The notes under the pieces were generated by a model, which had not been told where the DNA came from, did not search any database, and saw only the letters and a program-made list of their open reading frames with translations. A stretch of 64,000 nucleotides of DNA, taken from NCBI GenBank assembly GCA_002842985.1, contig PHEQ01000008.1, positions 62,001 through 126,000 on the forward strand. Direction: 5' to 3'. Origin of the DNA: Alphaproteobacteria bacterium HGW-Alphaproteobacteria-1. Its GTDB lineage: Bacteria > Pseudomonadota > Alphaproteobacteria > Rhodobacterales > Rhodobacteraceae. Below are positions 37,377-44,837 of this stretch, piece after piece. Position 1 is the stretch's first letter; each line of letters begins with the position of its first letter. The position numbers and the translations under genes were made by a program.

Positions 37377-37383
37377 GCCGTGG

Positions 37384-37405
37384 TTCACTGTTCCTGAAAA
37401 TACTC
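37384..37405 (+). repeat. copy of a short intergenic motif (TTCACTGTTCC...AAAATACTC)
   Basis: TTCACTGTTCC-TG-AAAATACTC lies just after the ybaB stop. A small palindrome (TCGCC GAC GGCGA, 37405-37417) follows. Nearly the same motif, lacking one base, occurs at 40183-40203, and a diverged version at 22352. It is probably a dispersed repeat linked to 3' ends. Confidence 0.55.
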
Positions 37406-37448
37406 TCGCCGACGGCGAAACCCCGCCCGCCTCTCCGGAGCCACACGC

Positions 37449-38042
37449 GTGAGCAGCACCCGCGATATCGACGCCCTGATCGACATGATGGCCCGTCTTC
37501 CAGGGCTTGGCCCGCGCTCGGCGCGGCGCGCGGTGCTGCACATGATCCGCAAGCGCGCGCTGCTGCTCTCGCCGCTCGCCGATCTCATGCAAAACGTCGC
37601 CGCCACCGCGCGCGAATGTCGCATCTGCGGCAATATCGGCACGGCCGAGATCTGCGACATCTGCGCCGCGCCCAAGCGCACCAATGGCCAGATCTGCGTG
37701 GTCGAGGATGTGGCCGATCTCTGGGCGATGGAACGCGGGCACGCCTTCAAGGGCCGCTATCACGTCCTCGGCGGCACGCTCTCGGCGCTCGATCAGATCG
37801 GCCCCGAGATGCTGCGCATCCCCGAACTTGTCGCCCGTGTCGAGGCCGAAAGCATCACCGAGGTGATCCTCGCTCTCAACGCCACCGTCGATGGCCAGAC
37901 CACCGCCCACTACATCGCCGATCAGCTTGAGGGCAAAGTGTCGCTCACCTCGCTCGCGCAGGGTGTTCCAATCGGCGGCGAGTTGGACTATCTCGACGAT
38001 GGCACGATCAGTGCGGCCCTCGCGGCGCGCAAATCGTTCTGA
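37449..38042 (+). CDS. recR: recombination mediator RecR
   Basis: 197 residues from a GTG start. An N-terminal helix-hairpin-helix ([16 protein letters not shown]) comes first. The zinc finger has C57, C60, C69 and C72 (CRIC, CDIC). A Toprim domain ([16 protein letters not shown]...LGGTLSALD) and a C-terminal Walker B-like piece follow. With RecF and RecO it loads RecA at gaps. Downstream genes (DUF1294) lie 38 bp away. Confidence 0.96.
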   Translation: MSSTRDIDALIDMMARLPGLGPRSARRAVLHMIRKRALLLSPLADLMQNVAATARECRICGNIGTAEICDICAAPKRTNGQICVVEDVADLWAMERGHAFKGRYHVLGGTLSALDQIGPEMLRIPELVARVEAESITEVILALNATVDGQTTAHYIADQLEGKVSLTSLAQGVPIGGELDYLDDGTISAALAARKSF

Positions 38043-38080
38043 CCCCGCGCCGCTGGCCACCCACCACCCGGAAAGACGCC

Positions 38081-38410
38081 ATGCATCCCCTGGCCTTCGC
38101 CTTCCTTTACCTCACGGTTCTCAATTCGACGACCTTCGGCCTGTTCTGGTGGGACAAGCAATGCGCCATCCATCGCCGCTGGCGCGTGCCCGAAAGCACA
38201 CTGCTGACGCTCTGTCTTGTCGGTGGGGCCTTCGGCGCAAAGACCGGTCAGGGCGTCTTCCGGCACAAGACGCGCAAGGAACCGTTCCGAAGCTCGCTCA
38301 ACGCGATCATGGTGCTGCATCTGGCCTTTGCCTCGGCCCTGCTCATCCCGGGCTTTCGCGCGCAGGTCATGGCGCTCCTGCTCGACACCACAACCGCGCT
38401 TTTCGGCTGA
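38081..38410 (+). CDS. DUF1294 small membrane protein
   Basis: 109 residues with three hydrophobic segments. WWDKQCAIHRRWRVPESTLL and GGAFGAKTGQGVFRHKTRKEPFR are hallmark blocks of DUF1294, often found fused to a cold-shock domain elsewhere but alone here. Function unknown. It is on the recR strand and may be read from that transcript. It converges with the next gene, with only 6 bp between stops. Confidence 0.85.
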   Translation: MHPLAFAFLYLTVLNSTTFGLFWWDKQCAIHRRWRVPESTLLTLCLVGGAFGAKTGQGVFRHKTRKEPFRSSLNAIMVLHLAFASALLIPGFRAQVMALLLDTTTALFG

Positions 38411-38416
38411 AGCCGC

Positions 38417-38875
38417 TCAGCTCACTTCTTCCTCGAGTTTCAGTTTCATTTCCAGCAGAACCTGTTGCAGATGGGTCGTCTCGCGCAGCAGCCGCTTGGC
38501 CTCGTTGACGGTGATCACGCCATCGCCGATGCTTTGCTGATACTCCCCCATCAGGATCGCAAACCGCTGCGCAAGCGCGATGACATCGCTGTTGACCGAT
38601 GTCCGCTCCCGCGTGTTGCGCAGGCTCTCGGTCAGGCTCAGGTTGATGCCCTTCAATTCCGCCAGCGCCGAGGTCACATGCGGATAACTCGCCGCCTGCT
38701 CAAGGGCTGCCACCGCATCCACGGGCATGAAGCGGTCGTCATGTTCCTCGTGATCGGAATAATACCGCCCCAGCGTCGCCTTGGATTTGCCGGTCAGCTT
38801 GCAGGCGGCCTCGATGCCCACGTCCTTGACCAGCGCCTCGGTGTGCTTCTTGAGATAATTTCCAATCACCGACAT
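38417..38875 (-). CDS. uncharacterised protein with a helix-turn-helix-like N-terminus
   Basis: 152 residues, no family I can name. The first 40 residues (YLKKHTEALVKDVGIEAACKLTGKSKATLGRYYSD) look like a helix-turn-helix of the kind found in small phage-type regulators, with K-S-K-A-T-L-G-R as the recognition helix. The rest is helical, with a likely coiled coil at the end (LLRETTHLQQVLLEMKLKLEEEV). There is no signal peptide or membrane segment. It is alone on its strand. It may be a domesticated phage-derived regulator. Confidence 0.75.
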   Translation of the reverse strand: MSVIGNYLKKHTEALVKDVGIEAACKLTGKSKATLGRYYSDHEEHDDRFMPVDAVAALEQAASYPHVTSALAELKGINLSLTESLRNTRERTSVNSDVIALAQRFAILMGEYQQSIGDGVITVNEAKRLLRETTHLQQVLLEMKLKLEEEVS

Positions 38876-38989
38876 ACTTGGTCCCCATGTAACAAGCCCG
38901 CCTCGCGCGGGGCCGCTATCGCCTTAAACCCTTTGTTCTGGAATGTCATTTTCAAATCGTGTCATGAAACGCGGGGGCGGGCGCCCGCC

Positions 38990-40111
38990 TCAACCCCGCT
39001 CCACCAGCACGGACCCCACGGAATACCCCGCCCCGAAGGAACAGATCAGACCCTTGTCGCCAGTTTGCAGGTCGCCCGAATGCTGCGCAAAGGCTATGAT
39101 CGACCCCGCAGAGGAGGTGTTGGCATAGTCCTGAAGGATATTTGGCTGTTCCTGCGGCTCCGGCACGCGCCCCATCACCTTGCGGCCAATGAAATCGTTC
39201 ATGGTCTTGTTGGCCTGATGCAGCCAGATCCGCCGCAGATCCGCCGCCGTCACACCCTCCTCCTCCATGTGCCCCAGGATATGCGCCGAGACCATCGGCA
39301 ACACCTCCTTGAACACTTTCCGCCCCTCCTGCACGAACAGCATGTCGCGCCGGTCGGCCATGCCGTCGGGGCGCGAGCGGCGCAGAAAACCGTTGTTGTT
39401 GCGGATGTTGTTGGAAAACTGCGTGGCACAACGGGTCGAGAGGATGCGGAAATGCGAACCCCTCGCCTCCTCCGCCGGTTCGATCACCAGCGCGGTGCAG
39501 ACATCGCCGAAGATGAAATGACAATCCCGGTCGCGCCACTCCAGATGCCCCGAACAGATCTCGGGGCTGACCACCAACGCCCGCCGCGCGCTGCCCCCCC
39601 GGATCATGTCGGCGGCGGCCTGAATACCGAACGTGGCCGAGGAACACGCCACGTTCATGTCAAAGGCAAACCCGCCCGCGCCGAGCAAAGCCTGAATCTC
39701 GATCGCCACCGCCGGATAGGGCCGCTCGTGATTGGACGCAGCGCATATCACGAGGTCGATCTCGCCCGCCTCCCGTCCCGCCTGCGCCAGCGCCTCGCCG
39801 CAGGCCTCGAGCGCCATTTCCGCCATGATCCCCGGTTCGTCATCGCGGCGCTGCCGCAGAAGCGGGTGCATCACCTCCGGGTCCAGAACCCCTGCCTTGT
39901 CCATCACGTGCCGCTGCTCGATCCCCGAGGCCGAAAGGATGAACTCCGAGGAAGACGGCGCCTTGGCCTCGATCTCACCGGCCGCGATTTCCGCCGCATG
40001 GCGCGCATTGAACGCCTCGGCATAGGCGTTGTAGGCCACCACCAATTCCTCGTTGGTGATCACCTCCGGCGGCGTGAACACGCCCGATCCCGTAATCGCG
40101 GGCTGCACCAT
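38990..40111 (-). CDS. beta-ketoacyl-ACP synthase III-like enzyme (FabH family)
   Basis: 373 residues, about 50 more than typical FabH. The thiolase-fold triad is complete: C156 in DMNVACSSATFG, His in LHQANKTMNDFIG and Asn in DYANTSSAGSI. An extra helical segment (about residues 27-60, AFNARHAAEIAAGEIEAKAPSS) lies in the N-terminal domain. Such longer KASIII-like proteins condense acyl-CoA with malonyl-ACP to start fatty acid synthesis or make specialised lipids. A true fabH with plsX is not near, so this is probably a second, accessory enzyme. Confidence 0.88.
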   Translation of the reverse strand: MVQPAITGSGVFTPPEVITNEELVVAYNAYAEAFNARHAAEIAAGEIEAKAPSSSEFILSASGIEQRHVMDKAGVLDPEVMHPLLRQRRDDEPGIMAEMALEACGEALAQAGREAGEIDLVICAASNHERPYPAVAIEIQALLGAGGFAFDMNVACSSATFGIQAAADMIRGGSARRALVVSPEICSGHLEWRDRDCHFIFGDVCTALVIEPAEEARGSHFRILSTRCATQFSNNIRNNNGFLRRSRPDGMADRRDMLFVQEGRKVFKEVLPMVSAHILGHMEEEGVTAADLRRIWLHQANKTMNDFIGRKVMGRVPEPQEQPNILQDYANTSSAGSIIAFAQHSGDLQTGDKGLICSFGAGYSVGSVLVERG

Positions 40112-40182
40112 GGTCTTGCTCCTCAGGTTTCAGGCCAGATCACCGGAAACGCGCCGCCCCGTCAAGCAGGACATCGCCCCGC

Positions 40183-40203
40183 TTCACTGTTCCAAAAATA
40201 CTC
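40183..40203 (+). repeat. second copy of the TTCACTGTTCC...AAAATACTC motif
   Basis: TTCACTGTTCC-AAAAATACTC differs from the copy at 37384 by a one-base gap and one substitution. It lies in the gap between the KASIII-like and hydroxyacid dehydrogenase genes and overlaps the last gene's stop codon by 2 bp. Confidence 0.55.
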
Positions 40204-41158
40204 ACGCCACCGGGTTCGGCAGCGTCTCACCCGCGAAGAAGGCGCGCAGGTTCTCGACCGCCATCAGCCCCATCGCCTCGCGCACCTCGAGCGCGGCGGT
40301 GCCCAGATGCGGCAGGAGCGTGACGGTCTCCATTCGGCGCAGCGCCTCGGGCACCTCGGGCTCGCGCGCATAGACATCGAGCCCCGCCCCGGCGATGCGC
40401 CCCTCGGCCAGGGCCTCGATCAGAGCGGCCTCATCCACCACATCGCCCCGCGCGATGTTCACGAGATGCGCCGTAGGCCTCATGGCCGCCAGCACCTCGG
40501 CCCCGATGGTGTTGCGGGTCTCGGCCCCGCCCGGCAGGGCCGCCACAAGGAAATCCACTGCCCCCGCCAGCGCCGTCAGGCTCTCGACCTGTCGCGCCGG
40601 AAGATCGACACCCTTCGGCGAGCGGTTGTAGAATAAAACTTCCATCCCGAAGCCGAAGTGACAGCGCCGCGCGATCGCCTGCCCGATGCGGCCCATGCCG
40701 ACGATGCCCACCGTCTTGCCGGTCATGTGCAGCCCCAGCATCTGCGTCGGGTTCCACCCGGTCCAGCGGCCTGCGCGCAGCATCCGCTCCCCCTCGCCCG
40801 CGCGCCGCGCGCTCATCAGCATCAGCATGAGCGCGATATCGGCGGTCGCATCGGTCACAGCCCCCGGCGTGTTGGTGACAGAAATGCCAACCGCGCGTGC
40901 CGCCGCCACGTCGATATGGTTATAGCCCACCCCGAAATTGGCGAGGATGCGGCACCGGCTGCCCGCTGCCTCGGCAAAGACCTCGGCCGAGAACAGGTCG
41001 CCCAGCGTTGGCACGATACCGTCATAGAGCGCCAGCGCGCCCTTCATCTGTCCGGGCTTCAGGGGTGTGTTCTCCTCGCGCATCTCTACCTCGAACAGCG
41101 CGCGCGCGGCCTCTATGACGCGCGGCGGCATCGGCCTCGTGACAAGGACCCGTCTCAA
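40202..41158 (-). CDS. D-isomer-specific 2-hydroxyacid dehydrogenase (glyoxylate/hydroxypyruvate reductase type)
   Basis: 318 residues from a TTG start at 41158; GGGAGG lies 5 bases upstream of it and the TTG overlaps the csaA stop as TTGA. The NAD(P) motif is GIVGMGRIGQAIA. The catalytic residues are visible: Arg in NIARGDVVDE, Glu in YAREPEVPE and His in LLPHLGTA. The substrate loop ANFGVGYNHID matches GyaR/GhrB-type glyoxylate reductases. It probably reduces glyoxylate or hydroxypyruvate. It is the last gene of a set with proC and csaA. Confidence 0.9.
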   Translation of the reverse strand: MRRVLVTRPMPPRVIEAARALFEVEMREENTPLKPGQMKGALALYDGIVPTLGDLFSAEVFAEAAGSRCRILANFGVGYNHIDVAAARAVGISVTNTPGAVTDATADIALMLMLMSARRAGEGERMLRAGRWTGWNPTQMLGLHMTGKTVGIVGMGRIGQAIARRCHFGFGMEVLFYNRSPKGVDLPARQVESLTALAGAVDFLVAALPGGAETRNTIGAEVLAAMRPTAHLVNIARGDVVDEAALIEALAEGRIAGAGLDVYAREPEVPEALRRMETVTLLPHLGTAALEVREAMGLMAVENLRAFFAGETLPNPVA

Positions 41159-41493
41159 TGCAGCCTCCCGCCCAGGGGCACATCAAGGTCAGGGCCAATC
41201 AGGACGATCCCGCCCGCCGCGTCGCTCACCCCCAGAACCAGAACCTCGGAAAGAAACTTGCCGATCTGACGGGGCGGGAAATTCACCACCGCGAGCACCT
41301 GACGGCCAATCAGCCCCTCGGGCGTGTAATGCGCGGTGATCTGCGCGCTCGATTTTTTCTCGCCGATCTCGGGGCCGAAATCGATCCAGAGCTTGATCGC
41401 GGGCTTGCGGGCCTCCGGGTAGGGCTCCGCACGGACCACCCGGCCCGCGCGGATATCCACCGCAAGGAAATCGTCAAAACCGATCTCAGCCAT
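41155..41493 (-). CDS. csaA: CsaA-like tRNA-binding domain protein
   Basis: 112 residues from ATG 41493. The OB-fold tRNA-binding domain covers nearly the whole chain: FDDFLAVDIRAGRVVRAEPYPEARKPAIKLWIDFG, SSAQIT, GRQVLAVVNFPPRQIG and VLVLG. CsaA proteins bind tRNA and have been described as chaperone-like in export. The start lies 8 bp inside the end of proC, so translation is probably coupled. Confidence 0.9.
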   Translation of the reverse strand: MAEIGFDDFLAVDIRAGRVVRAEPYPEARKPAIKLWIDFGPEIGEKKSSAQITAHYTPEGLIGRQVLAVVNFPPRQIGKFLSEVLVLGVSDAAGGIVLIGPDLDVPLGGRLH

Positions 41494-42298
41494 CGCGCAG
41501 CTCCCGCGAGCGCGCCGCTGCCGCCGCCACGGTCCGCGCAATGAGAGGTGGCAGGCCGGTGCCCTCGTCCATCAGCACGCCAAGTCCCGCCTGCGTGGTG
41601 CCATTGGGGCTGGTGACATTCTCGCGCAGTTGCGCGGGCGTCTCGTCTGCGGCTTCGGCCAGCGCACCCGCCCCCGCCACCGTGGCGCGGGCCAGTTGCA
41701 TCGCCAGCGCAGGGGCCAGCCCTTCGGCCTCACCGGCCCGCGCCATGCATTCGATCATGTGAAACACATAGGCGGGGCCAGAGCCCGACAGCCCCGTGAC
41801 CGCGTCCATCTGATCCTCGCTGTCGAGCCGGACAACCTGCCCCACGGCCCGCAGCAATGTCTCCGCCTGATCGAGATGCGCAGATGTTACCGCCGCGTTG
41901 CCGACAATGGCGGAAATCCCGCGCCCCACAGCGGCGGGCGTGTTGGGCATGGCGCGCACCACCGGCGTGGCCGCCCCCAGCATCGCCTCATAGGCGGCGA
42001 TGGTCGTGCCCGCCGCGACCGAAACAAAGAGCGTCGCGCCGTTGCCGTAGCCTTTGAGCGTGGGCAGGGCCGCGCCCATCATCTGTGGTTTGACCGCGAC
42101 GATCACGATGGCCGGGCTTTCGGGCAGCCCTCCGTTGACATGAACACCCGTCCCGCGCAGCCAATCGCCCGGGTGCGGGTCGATCACATGCACCGCATCG
42201 GCCGCCAACCCGCCCCCGAGCCAGCCCTTCAGCATCGCGCCACCCATCTTGCCGCATCCCAGAAGGACAAGGCCCCGCTCTGCCACCTGCGTGATCAT
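41486..42298 (-). CDS. proC: pyrroline-5-carboxylate reductase
   Basis: 270 residues. The Rossmann motif is LLGCGKMGGAMLKGW near the start. RAMPNTPAAVGRG and the C-terminal signature TGLSGSGPAYVFHMIE, then ENVTSPNGTTQAGL, are those of ProC. It makes proline from pyrroline-5-carboxylate with NAD(P)H. Length normal. The YbjN gene lies 36 bp upstream on the same strand, and csaA and the dehydrogenase follow with overlaps. Confidence 0.95.
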   Translation of the reverse strand: MITQVAERGLVLLGCGKMGGAMLKGWLGGGLAADAVHVIDPHPGDWLRGTGVHVNGGLPESPAIVIVAVKPQMMGAALPTLKGYGNGATLFVSVAAGTTIAAYEAMLGAATPVVRAMPNTPAAVGRGISAIVGNAAVTSAHLDQAETLLRAVGQVVRLDSEDQMDAVTGLSGSGPAYVFHMIECMARAGEAEGLAPALAMQLARATVAGAGALAEAADETPAQLRENVTSPNGTTQAGLGVLMDEGTGLPPLIARTVAAAAARSRELRDG

Positions 42299-42334
42299 GA
42301 TGATTGCCCCCGCCTTTATCGTGCGGGGGCAGGT

Positions 42335-42835
42335 TTACGCGCGCCCGTAGGCCTCTGCAATGGCGACCTGCATCGCATCGCGCGGAGATTTGCCACCCCA
42401 GATCGCAAGCTGGAAGGCCGGGTAATACCGCTCCGATGCCGTCACCGCAGCGCCCAGTGCCGCGTCGATCTGCTCGGGGCTCGGGCCCTGCGTGCCCGAC
42501 ATCACGAGGCCATAGCGCCACACCATCAGCTTTTGCTCGCCCCACCAGGTGAACGCCCCGCTCCAGCACTGGTCGTTGACCGCGTTGAGCATCTCATAGA
42601 GCACGGCCAAGCGGTCTTCGGGTGGCTCCATTTCATAGGTGCAGACAAGTCGAAGCGTCTCGTCATGGCCCGACCAGGCGAGCGTGATCGCGTAGGTGCG
42701 CCACTGGCCTTCGATGGCCATGGCGATCTGATCGTCGCCGATACGGTCGAACTCCCAATCGTGGTGCTCGGCGATATGCTCGACGATGTCGATCGGGTGC
42801 AGATCGTCGCTGAGATAATGCTCGGAAAGTGCCAT
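42335..42835 (-). CDS. YbjN-domain protein
   Basis: 166 residues. HPIDIVEHIAEHHDWEFDRIGDDQIAMAIEGQWRTYAITLAW and the central helix-strand pattern match the YbjN family, which shares its fold with type III secretion chaperones. Function in alphaproteobacteria is unknown; E. coli YbjN affects motility and stress responses when overproduced. It is first in the run ybjN-proC-csaA-dehydrogenase. The 242 bp upstream, before the divergent ttcA, holds no gene I can see. Confidence 0.85.
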   Translation of the reverse strand: MALSEHYLSDDLHPIDIVEHIAEHHDWEFDRIGDDQIAMAIEGQWRTYAITLAWSGHDETLRLVCTYEMEPPEDRLAVLYEMLNAVNDQCWSGAFTWWGEQKLMVWRYGLVMSGTQGPSPEQIDAALGAAVTASERYYPAFQLAIWGGKSPRDAMQVAIAEAYGRA

Positions 42836-43077
42836 GGCGCCGCCTCATTTGCTATAGCGCGTAGGGGCCTTCGCACCCCAAACGCTAGGTGCCTGCTCTA
42901 AGGGCGGCAGTCATTCCATCCACCCCTACAAGATATGGTGATGGGTCGGGCGCGGGCTGTAAAGCAATTTGTTGCGGGTGCCTGCAAATAGTTGTGGGTA
43001 AGTGATCTTTGACCGCAAGATGCGCCTGGCGGCTGCCGCCTCTTGCCCGGGGACGTGAAAGCCCCTAAAGCGCGCCC

Positions 43078-43947
43078 ATGTCAGAGGTCGAGGACGAGAT
43101 TCATCCGCTCTTTCACGGGGCCCCCACGGGCACCGAGTTCCGCAAACTGCGCAAGCGGATCGTGCGTAACGTGCGCGAGGCGATCGAGCAATACGGCATG
43201 ATCGAATCGGGCGCGCGCTGGCTGGTCTGTCTCTCGGGCGGCAAGGACAGCTATACGCTTCTGGCGGTGCTCCACGAGTTGAAATGGCGTGGCCTCCTGC
43301 CCGTGGATCTGCTCGCCTGCAATCTCGACCAGGGCCAGCCGGGTTTTCCGGCAACCGTGCTGCCGGATTTCCTCGAGCGCATGGGCGTGCCCCACCGGAT
43401 CGAATACCAGGACACCTATTCCGTGGTCATGGACAAGGTGCCGCAGGGACGCACCTATTGCGCGCTCTGTTCGCGCCTGCGGCGCGGCCATCTCTACCGC
43501 ATTGCCCGCGAAGAGGGCTGTTCGGCGGTGGTGCTCGGCCATCACCGTGACGACATTCTCGAGACCTTCTTCATGAATCTCTTTCACGGCGGGCGGCTGG
43601 CGACGATGCCGCCCAAGCTTGTGAACGAAGAGGGGGATCTCTTTGTTTACAGGCCCCTCGCGCATGTGGCCGAGGCCGATTGCGCGCGGTTTGCGCGGGC
43701 GATGGCCTATCCGATCATCCCCTGCGATCTCTGCGGCTCTCAGGACGGGCTGCAACGCCAGCAGGTGAAACAGATCCTCGACGGGTGGGAGACCCGCAGT
43801 CCGGGCCGTCGCCAGGTGATGTTCCGCGCGCTGATGAACGCGCGTCCGTCGCATCTGCTTGACCCCAAACTCTTCGATTTTGCAGGGCTGACGCGCGAAA
43901 AGATCAAATCCGAGACAGATTTCGCCAACCCGCCAACGCTTCGTTAA
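43078..43947 (+). CDS. ttcA: tRNA 2-thiocytidine(32) synthetase TtcA
   Basis: 289 residues. The PP-loop SGGKDS is at about residues 53-58. The first Fe-S cysteine pair is in [13 protein letters not shown], with a further CDLCGSQDG, and [15 protein letters not shown] is the family's second motif. The enzyme thiolates C32 of some tRNAs, using ATP and an iron-sulfur cluster. Length normal. It starts at ATG 43078. Confidence 0.94.
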   Translation: MSEVEDEIHPLFHGAPTGTEFRKLRKRIVRNVREAIEQYGMIESGARWLVCLSGGKDSYTLLAVLHELKWRGLLPVDLLACNLDQGQPGFPATVLPDFLERMGVPHRIEYQDTYSVVMDKVPQGRTYCALCSRLRRGHLYRIAREEGCSAVVLGHHRDDILETFFMNLFHGGRLATMPPKLVNEEGDLFVYRPLAHVAEADCARFARAMAYPIIPCDLCGSQDGLQRQQVKQILDGWETRSPGRRQVMFRALMNARPSHLLDPKLFDFAGLTREKIKSETDFANPPTLR

Positions 43948-43991
43948 CCCACAAAGGCGCAGACTGAACTCCGGTAGAGTCGGAGAACGGA

Positions 43992-44723
43992 ATGCGTCCT
44001 GTGATCAGCCCCCTGAGGGACCGGTTCAACGCCGTGTCAGAGGCGCTGCGCGGGCCGCAGCTCTTTGTTTTCGCGTTGGCTTTTGTACTCGCGCTGGTGT
44101 GGTTCGGCGCGCAGGTGCTGTGGCTTGCGCTGCCCTTTGCGCTGATCGCAACCCTGCCGCGACAGGGGGCGGGGGCGCCGTCGGGGCATGGCACGACGCC
44201 GGGACAACTGGCCGATATGGCACGCGCCATCGAACGGCAGCTTGCGCGCGCGCGCGGCGATGCGCAGCCGGCACCGTGCCTGTTTCTCGGCATCGACGGG
44301 TTCGCGGCCATCCCCGCGCGGCACGGCCCGCACATGCAGACGCGGCTCGTGACAAACTGCCTCGATCATCTTGCCCGCGCCCTGCGCCCGGAGGATCAGC
44401 TTTTTGACCTCGGGGGGGGGCGTTTCGGCGTGCTGCTCGCGACGGAGCGGTCAGTCACCGACGCTGCTGCCCGACGGGTTGCGCATCGGCTCGAAATCGC
44501 GGCACGCGCCGCAGCCTCGGCCATGCTGCCGCCCGATACGCTCGGCGTATCCTCGACAGTCGCGATGATCCAGCCCCAGGACCGCCCTGTCACTGTCGCG
44601 ACGATCAGCAACACGCTGGCAACCTTGGGACGGAGCGCGCATCTGCCGCCGTCAAACGCCGCGCCGCCACCAACGCCCCGCCTCGCAGCCCGCGCATGTC
44701 CACGCGACGGACCGAACGTGTGA
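43992..44723 (+). CDS. membrane protein with degenerate GGDEF-like domain
   Basis: 243 residues. Two hydrophobic helices (about 24-52) are followed by a GGDEF-fold domain: LADMARAIERQLARAR, LFLGIDGFAAIPARHG (matching the metal-binding DxDxFK region) and DQLFDLGGGRFGVLL. The signature reads GGGRF instead of GG(D/E)EF, so the catalytic acid is lost and cyclase activity is unlikely. A Pro-rich tail follows. ATG 43992 follows GGAGAACGG. It may be a receptor or scaffold. It lies between ttcA and yidC. Confidence 0.75.
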   Translation: MRPVISPLRDRFNAVSEALRGPQLFVFALAFVLALVWFGAQVLWLALPFALIATLPRQGAGAPSGHGTTPGQLADMARAIERQLARARGDAQPAPCLFLGIDGFAAIPARHGPHMQTRLVTNCLDHLARALRPEDQLFDLGGGRFGVLLATERSVTDAAARRVAHRLEIAARAAASAMLPPDTLGVSSTVAMIQPQDRPVTVATISNTLATLGRSAHLPPSNAAPPPTPRLAARACPRDGPNV

Positions 44724-44837
44724 TGCCGCGCGACGAATCCTCGCCACCGCCCCCTGTCAATCCCGGAAACCGCTTGACCTTTGGGGCCGCACTCTGTTGA
44801 ACGCCCGTGAAACTGCAATGACGGACGGTTCAGGACC

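Noticed and set aside
43992..44723. Active diguanylate cyclase
   Set aside because: The signature reads GGGRF, so the catalytic acid is missing.
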